Positions 15,880-24,034 of a stretch of 64,000 nt of DNA are shown in pieces. Position 1 is the first letter of the stretch; each line of letters begins with the position of its first letter. A model generated the notes under the pieces. That model worked only from the letters and a program-made list of their open reading frames with translations. It searched no databases and was not told the DNA's origin. The stretch is from NCBI RefSeq assembly GCF_006438915.1, contig NZ_RCZE01000020.1, positions 1 to 64,000 on the forward strand, given 5' to 3'. This DNA comes from Pseudomonas arsenicoxydans (GTDB lineage: Bacteria > Pseudomonadota > Gammaproteobacteria > Pseudomonadales > Pseudomonadaceae). A program made the translations under genes and the position numbers.

Positions 15880-16129
15880 ATGACACATATCGTGCTTTCG
15901 CAGGTGGTAGCCAGCATCTCTGAACTGAAGAAAAACCCAATGGGGGACTGTCGCTGCCGGTGGAGGCATGCCCGTGGCAATCCTGAACCGTAATGAGCCG
16001 GCCTTCTATTGCGTCCCGGCCAAAGAATACGAAGCGCTGATGAATCGATTGGAAGACCTGGAATTGATTGCCCTTTGTAAAGAGCGGGAAAACGACCCGA
16101 CGATAAAGGTTTCGATTGATGACCTATGA
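15880..16129 (+). pseudogene. Phd/YefM (StbD)-type antitoxin, frameshifted
   Basis: ATG 15880 opens MTHIVLSQVVASISELKKNPM, then the frame derails in a run of five G (ATGGGGGACT, near 15940-15949). One base out of register the family sequence resumes: TVAAGGGMPVAILNRNEPAFYCVP, ending in KVSIDDL and TGA at 16127-16129. Total length is 3n+1, so a single extra G explains it. The repaired product would be about 82 residues, normal for the family. It overlaps the toxin start, as in intact modules. Confidence 0.85.
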
Positions 16130-16401
16130 GTTGGAGTTCTCCGAAAAAGCCTGGAGGGGATGGAAGAAGCTCGGTGCAAGTCTGAAGGATCAGTTCAAGA
16201 AGAAACTTCAGGAGCGACTGTCAAACCCGCATGTCCCCGCAGACCGACTCAGCGGGCTTGGAAAATGCTTACAAAATCAAGCTACAAAGCGCTGGGTATC
16301 GAATGGTATACCGCGTGATCGATGAGGTCCTGGTAGTGACGGTAATCGCCGTGGGGAAGAGAGAACGCGGTGAAGTTTATAAAGACGCGGCCTCACGCTG
16401 A
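16119..16401 (+). pseudogene. RelE/StbE-type toxin, frameshifted
   Basis: ATG 16119 opens MTYELEFSEKAWRGWKKLG, typical of RelE/ParE-superfamily mRNA interferases, and continues to RLSGLGKC. There one extra base (TGCTTACAAA instead of TGCTACAAA) shifts the frame. Past it the family core KIKLQSAGYRMVYRVIDEVLVVTVIAVGKRERGEVY ends at TGA 16399-16401. Length is 3n+1. The repaired protein would be about 93 residues. As it stands the 69-residue product lacks the catalytic arginine/tyrosine segment and should be inactive. Confidence 0.85.
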
Positions 16402-16615
16402 TGTGATTTTCTGAATTACTTTCCTTCTGTTTTCCAATTCATGCCCCGCACGGTTTTGTTCACCAATTGGCCCCGTTGTGAACCACATACCCGCACGCTG
16501 TAGCCAACGGTAGCGCTTCCCCTCGCGTGCGTTTGGTAACAGATCCCCCTGCGTTTTCCCCATCCCGTTGATTCAAATCGTTTTTCAATCTCCCCACCAT
16601 TCCCTCCACAACCTG

Positions 16616-16631
16616 TGGCACACTTTCTGCT
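16616..16631 (+). promoter_or_regulatory. Candidate sigma54 promoter for the ABC/amino-sugar-acid cluster
   Basis: TGGCACACTTTCTGCT carries GG and GC doublets with the exact -24/-12 spacing of 10 intervening bases; only the last base of the -24 hexamer region and the first T of TTGC deviate. It lies 67 bases before the binding-protein gene. A separate inverted repeat ATACC-N7-GGTAT at 16649-16665 lies between it and the start codon and may be an operator. The preceding 210 bases hold no gene. Confidence 0.55.
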
Positions 16632-16697
16632 GTCTATTCCGTTGTTACATACCAACGTCCGGTATAGCGGAATAAACATCACCCTGGAGTGCTTGCC

Positions 16698-17546
16698 ATG
16701 CATCGCCGACCTTCCTTGTTAAAAGCGTGTGTTTTTGTTCTCGCGGCTACCGCCGCTGCCATGGGCGTGGCCCAGGCCGCGGACAGTAAGCTCGATAGCG
16801 TGCTGGCCCGTGGGAAATTGATCGTGGGCACAGGCAGTACCAATGCGCCATGGCACTTCCAGGGAGCGGATGGCAAGTTGCAGGGGTTCGATATCGATAT
16901 CGGGCGGATGATTGCAAAGGGGCTGTTTAACGATCCGACCAAGGTCGAGTTTGTGGTGCAGTCGTCCGATGCGCGGATTCCCAACTTGCTGACGGACAAG
17001 GTCGACATCAGTTGCCAGTTCATCACCGTGACCGCCAGTCGTGCGCAGCAAGTGGCGTTCACCCTGCCTTACTACCGCGAAGGCGTCGGCCTGCTGTTGC
17101 CGGCCAATAGCAAGTACAAGGAAATCGAAGACCTCAAGGCGGCCAACGACAGCGTGACCGTGGCGGTCTTGCAGAACGTATACGCCGAAGAGCTGGTGCA
17201 TCAGGCGCTGCCCAAGGCCAAGGTCGATCAGTACGACAGCGTGGACTTGATGTATCAGGCAGTGAACTCCGGCCGTGCCGATGCCGCCGCCACCGATCAG
17301 TCGTCGGTGAAATACCTGATGGTGCAGAACCCTGGCCGCTACCGCAGCCCGACTTACGCCTGGAGCCCGCAAACCTACGCTTGCGCGGTTAAACGCGGCG
17401 ATCAGGACTGGCTGAACTTCGTCAACACCACGCTGCATGAAGCCATGACCGGCGTTGAGTTCCCGACCTACGCGGCGTCCTTTAAACAATGGTTCGGTGT
17501 CGATCTGCCTACCCCAGCCATCGGTTTCCCCGTCGAATTCAAATGA
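16698..17546 (+). CDS. Amino-acid-type ABC transporter, periplasmic binding protein
   Basis: A 282-residue SBP of the family-3 (HisJ/GlnH-like) group. It has a Sec signal peptide ending VAQAADS (cleavage after about residue 28). GKLIVGTGSTNAPWHFQGADGKLQGFDIDIGRMIAKGL is the family signature and DISCQFITVTASRAQQVAFTLPYY the hinge region. The substrate-carboxylate Arg of amino-acid binders is in TASRAQ. It is the first gene of a block with two permeases and an ATPase, separated from the first permease by 176 non-coding bases. ATG 16698 was chosen over the in-frame upstream start because the preceding GGAG fits. Downstream enzymes suggest an amino-sugar acid as ligand. Confidence 0.9.
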   Translation: MHRRPSLLKACVFVLAATAAAMGVAQAADSKLDSVLARGKLIVGTGSTNAPWHFQGADGKLQGFDIDIGRMIAKGLFNDPTKVEFVVQSSDARIPNLLTDKVDISCQFITVTASRAQQVAFTLPYYREGVGLLLPANSKYKEIEDLKAANDSVTVAVLQNVYAEELVHQALPKAKVDQYDSVDLMYQAVNSGRADAAATDQSSVKYLMVQNPGRYRSPTYAWSPQTYACAVKRGDQDWLNFVNTTLHEAMTGVEFPTYAASFKQWFGVDLPTPAIGFPVEFK

Positions 17547-17722
17547 AAACTGCTGCGCTCGGAAATACTGCGTTGAAAACCGGCTCGAAATGCTCATTGA
17601 CTGACGTCAACTCCGCTTTCTCGCCAGTTTTCGCCTTGTCTTTCCTTCGCTCGCGACGTTTCCAATCGTGAAATGAGGAGCGGGGCGCCGATAACGCGCC
17701 CCCGCTCAAGGTACTGCTGACC

Positions 17723-18385
17723 ATGAACTATCAGTTGAACTTTGCCGCCGTGTGGCGCGATTTCGACACCTTGCTGGCGGGGCTCGGCCTGGGTCTTGAG
17801 CTGGCGCTGGTGTCGATCGCCATCGGCTGCGTGATCGGCCTGATGATGGCGTTTGCTTTGCTCTCGAAGCATCGCGCATTGCGGGTGCTGGCGTCGGTGT
17901 ATGTGACGGTGATCCGTAATACGCCGATTCTGGTGTTGATTCTGTTGATCTACTTTGCCTTGCCGAGCCTGGGCATTCGTCTGGACAAGATCCCGTCGTT
18001 CATCATCACCCTGTCGCTGTACGCCGGGGCGTATCTGACCGAGGTTTTCCGTGGCGGTTTGTTGAGTATTCCCAAGGGCCAGCGTGAAGCCGGACTCGCT
18101 ATCGGTCTCGGCGAGTGGCAGGTCAAGGCGTACGTCACTGTCCCGGTGATGCTGCGCAATGTGCTGCCGGCCTTGTCGAATAACTTCATTTCGCTGTTCA
18201 AGGACACTTCGCTGGCCGCTGCAATCGCGGTGCCGGAGCTTACCTACTACGCGCGCAAGATCAATGTCGAGAGCTACCGGGTGATTGAAACCTGGCTGGT
18301 GACCACGGCGCTCTATGTAGCGGCCTGTTACCTCATTGCCATGATGCTGCGTTACCTCGAGCAGCGTCTGGCGATTCGCCGATAG
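17723..18385 (+). CDS. Amino-acid ABC transporter permease 1 (HisM/GlnP type)
   Basis: A 220-residue inner-membrane permease with about five hydrophobic segments and the EAA loop GLLSIPKGQREAGLAIGLGEWQVKAYVTVPVMLRNVLPAL that docks on the ATPase. YVTVIRNTPILVLILLIYF is typical of the polar-amino-acid (PAAT) family. Eight bases separate it from the second permease. The 17547-17722 gap before it has no ORF or clear terminator but a distinctive AT/GC-mixed segment. Confidence 0.93.
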   Translation: MNYQLNFAAVWRDFDTLLAGLGLGLELALVSIAIGCVIGLMMAFALLSKHRALRVLASVYVTVIRNTPILVLILLIYFALPSLGIRLDKIPSFIITLSLYAGAYLTEVFRGGLLSIPKGQREAGLAIGLGEWQVKAYVTVPVMLRNVLPALSNNFISLFKDTSLAAAIAVPELTYYARKINVESYRVIETWLVTTALYVAACYLIAMMLRYLEQRLAIRR

Positions 18386-18393
18386 GAGCCCCC

Positions 18394-19056
18394 ATGTACG
18401 AATCCCCCAGTTGGTTGCATGAGTTATGGGTTGCCCGCGAAGTGTTGTGGCAAGGCTTCCTGACCAGTGTGCAGGTGTCGGCGCTGGCGATTTTGCTGGG
18501 CACGATGGTCGGCATTGTCACCGGCCTGGTGCTGACCTACGGCAAATTCTGGATGCGCGCGCCGTTTCGCTTCTACGTCGACCTGATTCGCGGCACGCCA
18601 GTGTTTGTATTGGTGCTGGCCTGCTTCTATATGGCGCCGGCACTGGGTTGGCAGATCAGTGCGTTTCAGGCCGGTGCCTTGGGGCTGACACTGTTTTGCG
18701 GCTCCCACGTCGCCGAGATCGTGCGCGGTGCGTTGCAAGCATTGCCCAGTGGCCAGATGGAAGCGAGCAAGGCGATTGGCCTGACGTTTTACCAATCCCT
18801 CGGTTACGTGCTGTTGCCTCAGGCATTGCGGCAGATTTTGCCAACCTGGGTCAACTCGTCGACCGAGATCGTCAAGGCCTCGACGCTGTTGTCGGTGATC
18901 GGTGTGGCCGAGTTGCTGCTCAGTACGCAGCAGATCATCGCCCGGACCTTCATGACTCTGGAGTTTTACCTGTTCGCCGGATTTCTGTTTTTCGTCATCA
19001 ACTACGCCATCGAATTACTCGGCCGGCACATTGAAAAGCGGGTGGCCTTGCCATGA
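18394..19056 (+). CDS. Amino-acid ABC transporter permease 2
   Basis: A 220-residue paralogue of the preceding permease, which forms a heterodimeric channel with it. Recognised by FYVDLIRGTPVFVLVLACFYMAP and the EAA loop GALQALPSGQMEASKAIGLTFYQSLGYVLLPQALRQILPTW. It overlaps the ATPase start by four bases, which indicates coupling. Confidence 0.93.
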   Translation: MYESPSWLHELWVAREVLWQGFLTSVQVSALAILLGTMVGIVTGLVLTYGKFWMRAPFRFYVDLIRGTPVFVLVLACFYMAPALGWQISAFQAGALGLTLFCGSHVAEIVRGALQALPSGQMEASKAIGLTFYQSLGYVLLPQALRQILPTWVNSSTEIVKASTLLSVIGVAELLLSTQQIIARTFMTLEFYLFAGFLFFVINYAIELLGRHIEKRVALP

Positions 19057-19859
19057 CTCAACCTTCGCTCTCTAACGTAAAAGCAGCTCAAAACGGTCAG
19101 GCCCTGCTGGACATTCGCGGCCTGCACAAACAATACGGCAAGCTCGAAGTGCTCAAGGGCGTCGACCTGAGCATGCAGCGCGGTAACGTCGTCACGCTGA
19201 TCGGCTCCAGCGGCTCGGGCAAGACCACCTTGCTGCGCTGCGTGAACATGCTCGAAGAATTCCAGGGCGGGCAGATCATGCTCGACGGCGAGTCTATCGG
19301 TTATGACGAGGTCGACGGCAAACGCATACGCCACCCGGAAAAAGTCATCGCCCGGCACCGTGCAATGACCGGCATGGCGTTCCAGCAATTCAACCTTTTC
19401 CCGCACCTCACCGCGTTGCAGAACGTCACCCTGGGTTTGCTCAAGGTGAAAAAACTGCACAAGGACGAGGCCGTGGCGCTGGCGGAAAAATGGCTGGAGC
19501 GCGTTGGCTTGCTGGAGCGCCGCGATCACTATCCCGGTCAGTTGTCCGGCGGTCAGCAGCAGCGCGTGGCGATTGCCCGGGCGATTGCGATGAACCCCAG
19601 CCTGATGCTGTTTGACGAAGTCACTTCGGCCCTCGACCCGGAACTGGTCGGCGAAGTGCTGAACGTGATCAAGGGCCTGGCCGACGAAGGCATGACCATG
19701 CTGCTGGTCACCCACGAAATGCGTTTTGCCTTCGAAGTCTCGGACAAGATCGTATTCATGAATCAGGGGCGCATCGAAGAGCAGGGGCCACCCAAGGAAC
19801 TGTTCGAACGCCCGCAATCACCGCGTCTGGCTGAGTTTCTCAAAAATACGCGCTTTTAA
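19053..19859 (+). CDS. Amino-acid ABC transporter ATPase (GlnQ/HisP type)
   Basis: A 268-residue ATPase. Walker A is GSSGSGKTT (about residues 51-59), Q-loop at MAFQQFNLFPHLTALQNV, signature LSGGQQQRVAIARAIAM, Walker B LMLFDEVTSALDPELVGEV, H-loop VTHEM. It has an extra loop with DEVDGKRIRHPEKVIARHRA that is seen in amino-acid importers of this subgroup. In Walker B the usual DEPTSALD is DEVTSALD. It is the last importer gene; RidA follows 30 bases later. Confidence 0.94.
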   Translation: MTQPSLSNVKAAQNGQALLDIRGLHKQYGKLEVLKGVDLSMQRGNVVTLIGSSGSGKTTLLRCVNMLEEFQGGQIMLDGESIGYDEVDGKRIRHPEKVIARHRAMTGMAFQQFNLFPHLTALQNVTLGLLKVKKLHKDEAVALAEKWLERVGLLERRDHYPGQLSGGQQQRVAIARAIAMNPSLMLFDEVTSALDPELVGEVLNVIKGLADEGMTMLLVTHEMRFAFEVSDKIVFMNQGRIEEQGPPKELFERPQSPRLAEFLKNTRF

Positions 19860-19889
19860 CTTTCCAGAATTCAATCAGGAGAAACACTC

Positions 19890-20279
19890 ATGAGCATTAC
19901 TCGTTACGGCACCGGCAGCAGCGCCGCTGGCGGTACGCCTCGTCCTTTCGCCCGCGCCGTTGAAGCCGATGGCTGGCTGCACGTTTCCGGGCAGGTGCCG
20001 GCGCTGGATGGCGAGATCATTACGGGCGGGATCGTCGAACAGACCCACCAGACCATGAAAAATCTGATCGCGATTCTGCAAGAAGCCGGTTATGGCCTGG
20101 AAGATGTGGTGCGTGCTGGCGTGTGGCTGGAGGATCCGCGGGACTTCACGAGTTTCAACAAGGTTTTCTCCGAGTACTTCAAACCTGAACACGCTCCGGC
20201 CCGTGCCTGCGTGCAGGCGAACATGATGGTCGACTGCAAGGTCGAGATTGACTGCATCGCGTACAAGAAAAACGCCTGA
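19890..20279 (+). CDS. RidA family enamine/imine deaminase
   Basis: A 129-residue RidA/YjgF protein. Such proteins hydrolyse reactive enamine/imine intermediates released by PLP-dependent dehydratases. Family stretches are FARAVEADGWLHVSGQVP, QTHQTMKNLIAILQEAGYGLEDVVRAGVWLEDPRDF, and PARACVQANMMVDCKVEIDCIA, where the Arg in ARACV corresponds to the substrate-carboxylate arginine. It sits between the importer and a PLP ammonia-lyase, which fits a role in clearing that enzyme's imine product. A good AGGAGA site precedes it. Confidence 0.93.
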   Translation: MSITRYGTGSSAAGGTPRPFARAVEADGWLHVSGQVPALDGEIITGGIVEQTHQTMKNLIAILQEAGYGLEDVVRAGVWLEDPRDFTSFNKVFSEYFKPEHAPARACVQANMMVDCKVEIDCIAYKKNA

Positions 20280-20293
20280 CCCGAGTCGCGCCC

Positions 20294-20360
20294 ATCGCGG
20301 GCAAGCCACGCTCCCACAGGGGAATGCATTTCAAATGTGGGAGCGTGGCTTGCCCGCGAT
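20294..20360. repeat. REP pair of a second family
   Basis: Inverse copies at 20294..20318 and 20336..20360 with core GCGGGCAAGCCACGCTCCC. This differs from the main family (GCGAGCAAGCCCGCTCCC) at several positions, so it is a separate REP type. It lies between ridA and the IclR gene. Confidence 0.85.
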
Positions 20361-20425
20361 GGCGGCCTAACAGTCGGCATCGCACTCTAGGTAAACTCCC
20401 GGCACTTTGTATGGGAACCACAGAC

Positions 20426-21190
20426 ATGACCGAAGACACCATCAAGCGCCGGGCTCGCGGTCTGGACCGGGCGTTCGATATCCTCGATTTCCTCAAGGAA
20501 ATCGGCAAACCCCTGCGCCCGAATGAAATCGCCAGCGGCATCGGCAGCCCGAAATCCACGGTCTACGAGCTGGTCGCGTCGCTGCTGGAGCGACGCATCC
20601 TGGAAGCCGTGGGCAAGGACGGTCACGTCTACCTCGGCCGTCAGTTGTACTTCCTCGGGCAGGCGCATTTGCGTCATTTCGACCTGACCCGCGAGGCCGA
20701 CCACGCCTTGCAGGAGATCGTCAGCCAGACCCACGAAACCGCCCAGATGTGCCTGCTCAATGGGCGCAAATACACCGTGGCGCTGATGAAGGAGGGCGAG
20801 CGGCACTTCCGCATTTCCTCGGACATCGGCGAAAACGCGCCGATTCCCTGGACCGCGTCCGGGCGTCTGCTATTGGCGCACTTGAGTGACGAGGAAATCG
20901 TCGACCTGATCGACCACGACGATTTCATCCTGCCCAACGGCGAACGCCTGCCGCTGGAACAGTTTCTGGCGGAAATCCGTCAGGCTGGCATCGATGGGTT
21001 TTTCTCCTTCGATAGCGTCGCTGACACCTTTACCCATTGCTTCGCCGCCCCGGTCAAAGACCCCAGCGGCGTGGCCATCGCGACCCTGTGCATCGTGGCC
21101 CCACGGGCCGATGCCAAGACCCATTACAACGACTATCGCCGAGTGCTGATCGACAACGCCAACAACCTGGCCCGGCGTATCAACGAATAA
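20426..21190 (+). CDS. IclR-family transcriptional regulator
   Basis: A 254-residue regulator. The N-terminal winged HTH is RGLDRAFDILDFLKEIGKPLRPNEIASGIGSPKSTVYELVASLLERRIL (about 8-60). The C-terminal effector-binding domain has IPWTASGRLLLAHLSDEEIVDLI and ends in APVKDPSGVAIATLCIVAPR, where the conserved IclR cysteine is present. ATG 20426 was taken because GGGA lies nine bases upstream; ATG 20411 in frame is possible. It is the local candidate regulator for the importer/ammonia-lyase/kinase block. Confidence 0.92.
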   Translation: MTEDTIKRRARGLDRAFDILDFLKEIGKPLRPNEIASGIGSPKSTVYELVASLLERRILEAVGKDGHVYLGRQLYFLGQAHLRHFDLTREADHALQEIVSQTHETAQMCLLNGRKYTVALMKEGERHFRISSDIGENAPIPWTASGRLLLAHLSDEEIVDLIDHDDFILPNGERLPLEQFLAEIRQAGIDGFFSFDSVADTFTHCFAAPVKDPSGVAIATLCIVAPRADAKTHYNDYRRVLIDNANNLARRINE

Positions 21191-21229
21191 GTGCGGCTGC
21201 CTGCGGCCGCGAATGTGAGGAGTTCGACC

Positions 21230-22447
21230 ATGTCTACTGCCAACAATACTGCCGCCGTGGAAAAGGGTTTTGCCCAGACCGGCGCCAACCTGGTCCGCGA
21301 TGTCAGCCTGCCGGCGCTGGTGCTGCACCGCGAAGCGCTGGAGCACAACATTCGCTGGATGCAGGACTTTGTCAGCAACAGCGGCGCCGAACTCGCGCCC
21401 CACGGCAAAACCAGCATGACCCCGGCCTTGTTTCGCCGCCAACTGGACGCTGGCGCCTGGGGCATCACCCTGGCCAGCGCCACGCAAACCCGTGCGGCGT
21501 ATGCCCATGGCGTGCGTCGGGTGCTGATGGCCAACCAATTGGTTGGTACGCCAAATATGGCGTTGATTGCCGATCTGCTGGCGGACCCGACGTTCGATTT
21601 CCATTGCATGGTCGATCACCCGGACAACGTCGCTGACCTCGGCGCCTACTTCGCCTCACGCGGCGTGCGCCTGAACGTGATGATCGAATATGGCGTGGTC
21701 GGCGGGCGCTGCGGCTGCCGCACTGAAGACGAAGTCATCGCGCTGGCCAAAGCCATCAACGCACAACCGGCGCTGGCTTTGACCGGCATCGAAGGTTATG
21801 AAGGCGTGATCCATGGTGATCATGCGGTCACCGGCATCCGCGCATTCGCCGGGTCGTTGGTGCGTTTGGCCGTGCAGTTGCAGGACAGCGGCACGTTTGC
21901 GATTGCCAAGCCGATCATCACCGCATCGGGGTCGGCCTGGTATGACTTGATTGCCGAGGAGTTCGAAGCACAGAACGCTAGCGGGCGTTTCCTCAGCGTG
22001 CTGCGCCCGGGCAGCTATGTGGCCCACGACCATGGCATCTACAAGGAAGCGCAATGCTGTGTGCTCGACCGCCGTAGCGATCTGAATGAAGGCCTGCGCC
22101 CGGCGCTGGAAGTCTGGGCACACGTGCAGTCGATGCCGGAACCGGGTTTTGCAGTGATTGCCCTGGGCAAGCGTGACGTCGCCTACGACGCCGGTTTGCC
22201 GGTGCCGTTGCTGCGTTACAAGGCCGGTGTGGTGCCGGCAAAGGGCGATGACGTCAGTGCCTGCAAGGTGACGGCGGTAATGGACCAGCACGCGTTCATG
22301 ACCGTGGCGTCGGGGGTTGAGTTGCGGGTGGGCGACATCATTTCGTTCGGTACCTCGCACCCGTGCCTGACGTTCGACAAGTGGCGTACGGGGTGTCTGG
22401 TTGATGATCAGATGAATGTCATCGAAACCATGGAAACCTGTTTCTAA
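21230..22447 (+). CDS. DSD1-type PLP-dependent D-amino acid ammonia-lyase (deaminase)
   Basis: A 405-residue fold-type III PLP enzyme of the DSD1 D-serine dehydratase/D-threonine aldolase group. The PLP lysine is in ELAPHGKTSMTP (about residue 60). The zinc ligand pair His-x-Cys of DSD1 enzymes is present as FGTSHPC near the C-terminus, followed by LTFDKW. These enzymes release ammonia from a beta-hydroxy D-amino acid through an enamine. Adjacent RidA handles enamines, and the next gene phosphorylates 2-keto-3-deoxygluconate, so 2-amino-2-deoxy-D-gluconate (glucosaminate) is an attractive substrate. D-serine or D-threonine remain possible. Confidence 0.85.
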   Translation: MSTANNTAAVEKGFAQTGANLVRDVSLPALVLHREALEHNIRWMQDFVSNSGAELAPHGKTSMTPALFRRQLDAGAWGITLASATQTRAAYAHGVRRVLMANQLVGTPNMALIADLLADPTFDFHCMVDHPDNVADLGAYFASRGVRLNVMIEYGVVGGRCGCRTEDEVIALAKAINAQPALALTGIEGYEGVIHGDHAVTGIRAFAGSLVRLAVQLQDSGTFAIAKPIITASGSAWYDLIAEEFEAQNASGRFLSVLRPGSYVAHDHGIYKEAQCCVLDRRSDLNEGLRPALEVWAHVQSMPEPGFAVIALGKRDVAYDAGLPVPLLRYKAGVVPAKGDDVSACKVTAVMDQHAFMTVASGVELRVGDIISFGTSHPCLTFDKWRTGCLVDDQMNVIETMETCF

Positions 22448-22469
22448 GGTTTGAGACCGAGGTGCGGCC

Positions 22470-22544
22470 TTCGCGAGCAAGCCCGCTCCCACATTAAATC
22501 TCGGGAGTTCACAAGACTAATGTGGGAGCGGGCTTGCTCGCGAA
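22470..22544. repeat. REPIN between ammonia-lyase and kinase genes
   Basis: Full inverse REPs at 22470..22493 and 22521..22544, about 27 bases apart. They lie inside a presumed operon, so they may form an mRNA-stabilising hairpin or a processing point. Confidence 0.88.
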
Positions 22545-22587
22545 GGCGGCCGCCCAGAAAACAAAGAAACACCAGAGACCCCACACA

Positions 22588-23523
22588 ATGCACACCATCA
22601 ACACCCTCGGCCCCAACACCCCGCGCATCGCCCTGATCGGCGAATGCATGATCGAGCTGCAACAACGCGCGGACGGCAGCCTGCAACAAAGCTTCGGCGG
22701 CGACACCCTGAACACCGCTGTCTACCTGTCCCGTGAACTGGGCGCGAGCGGCATCGTCGATTACGTCACCGCACTGGGCGACGACAGTTTCAGCGACGCG
22801 ATGTGCCAGAACTGGGCCAGCGAAAACATCGGCCTGGGCATGGTCCAGCGTTTACCCGGACGTTTGCCCGGCTTGTATTGCATCCAGACCGACGCCGCGG
22901 GCGAGCGCCGCTTCCTTTACTGGCGCAACGAAGCGGCCGTGCGCGATTGTTTCACCACCCCAGCGGCCGCGCCGATTCTGGCGGCGTTACCGGATTACGA
23001 CGTGCTGTATTTCAGTGGCATCACCCTGGCGGTGCTCGGTGTACAAGGTCGGGAAAAGTTGCTGGAAACCCTGATCGAAGCCCGCCAGCGAGATGCGCGG
23101 ATCGTTTTCGACAACAACTACCGGCCGCGCTTGTGGGCTTCGGTTGAGGAAGCGCGCGCGGCGTATCGCATCGTGTTGCCGTATGTGGACCTGGCGTTGC
23201 TGACGGTTGAGGACGAGCAGGCGCTGTTTCATTTTTCCAGTTGCGAGGCGGTGTTTGCCGCTTACGAGCAGATCGGTACGCCGGAAGTGGTGCTCAAGCG
23301 CGGTTCGAACGCGTGCCTGATTCGCTGTGACGGCGAGGCGTTTGAAGTGCCGGCGCAGAAGGTCGAGCGCGTGGTGGATACGACGGCGGCGGGGGATTCG
23401 TTCAGTGCGGCGTACCTGGCCAGTCGGCTCAAGGGCGGGAGCCCGGTTGAAGCGGCTGAGGCGGGGCATCGGTTGGCGAGTCGGGTGATTCAGGTTCCCG
23501 GTGCACTGATCCCCAAAGATTAA
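22588..23523 (+). CDS. kdgK: 2-dehydro-3-deoxygluconokinase (KDG kinase), PfkB family
   Basis: A 311-residue ribokinase/PfkB-family sugar kinase that converts 2-keto-3-deoxygluconate to KDPG, the Entner-Doudoroff intermediate. Seen: GECMIELQQRADGSLQQSFGGDTLNTAVYL at the N-terminus, the acid sugar-binding region GLYCIQTDAAGERRFLYWR, NNYRPRLW, and the PfkB catalytic signature DTTAAGDSFSAAYLASRL with the base Asp in AAGDS. ATG 22588 was chosen; the longer frame passes through the REPIN. It closes the block that begins with the importer. Confidence 0.9.
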   Translation: MHTINTLGPNTPRIALIGECMIELQQRADGSLQQSFGGDTLNTAVYLSRELGASGIVDYVTALGDDSFSDAMCQNWASENIGLGMVQRLPGRLPGLYCIQTDAAGERRFLYWRNEAAVRDCFTTPAAAPILAALPDYDVLYFSGITLAVLGVQGREKLLETLIEARQRDARIVFDNNYRPRLWASVEEARAAYRIVLPYVDLALLTVEDEQALFHFSSCEAVFAAYEQIGTPEVVLKRGSNACLIRCDGEAFEVPAQKVERVVDTTAAGDSFSAAYLASRLKGGSPVEAAEAGHRLASRVIQVPGALIPKD

Positions 23524-23534
23524 AATGCAGTTTC

Positions 23535-23669
23535 TGTGGCGAGGGGGCTTGTCGGAACGCCGCACCGCCCCGTTCGGCTGCGCAGCAGTCGCAATTCCTG
23601 CGCACGCGGTGCATCAGGTAGATTTTGGGGCGGCTTCGCCACCCAACGGGGGCAAGCCCCCTCGCCACA
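23535..23669. repeat. REP pair of a third family (GGCGAGGGGGCTTG type)
   Basis: TGTGGCGAGGGGGCTTG at 23535..23552 and the inverse GGGGGCAAGCCCCCTCGCC at 23648..23669, 95 bases apart. The interval contains further GC-rich palindromic sequence. It separates convergent genes and may act as a terminator. Confidence 0.8.
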
Positions 23670-23707
23670 GGTAAGAGTCTAGCCAGGGATGTTGGTGAGC
23701 CAACCAC

Positions 23708-23983
23708 TCAATCCCGGTAAAACACCTGCACCAGGTGATACCCGAACTTGCTCTTGATCGGCCCATGCACCACCCGCAGTGGTTTCTTGAAAATCACTGC
23801 ATCAATCACCCCGACCATCTGCCCCGGCCGCACTTCACCCAAATCACCTCCGCGCTTGCCGGACGGGCAGGTAGAGTACTTTTTGGCCAGCACATCGAAG
23901 GCTTCGCCCTTGGCGATGCGTTGTTTGAGCTGCTCGGCTTCTTCCGAGGTTTTCACCAGAATATGGCGGGCTTGAGCTTTCAT
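23708..23983 (-). CDS. Parvulin-type peptidyl-prolyl isomerase
   Basis: A 91-residue single-domain parvulin (PpiC type) without signal sequence, thus cytoplasmic. It has the full domain: ARHILVKTSEEAEQLKQRI, FDVLAKKYSTCPSGKRGGDLGEV, MVGVIDAVIFKKP and SKFGYHLVQVFYR, including the two active-site His (RHILV and GYHLV) and the CPSG Cys. A paralogue is encoded at 39627-39908. Substrates are unknown. Confidence 0.92.
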   Translation of the reverse strand: MKAQARHILVKTSEEAEQLKQRIAKGEAFDVLAKKYSTCPSGKRGGDLGEVRPGQMVGVIDAVIFKKPLRVVHGPIKSKFGYHLVQVFYRD

Positions 23984-24034
23984 GGGGCGTACCTTGCAAC
24001 GTGCTGACAGCGGGGCGGGCGATTATGCCTCAAC

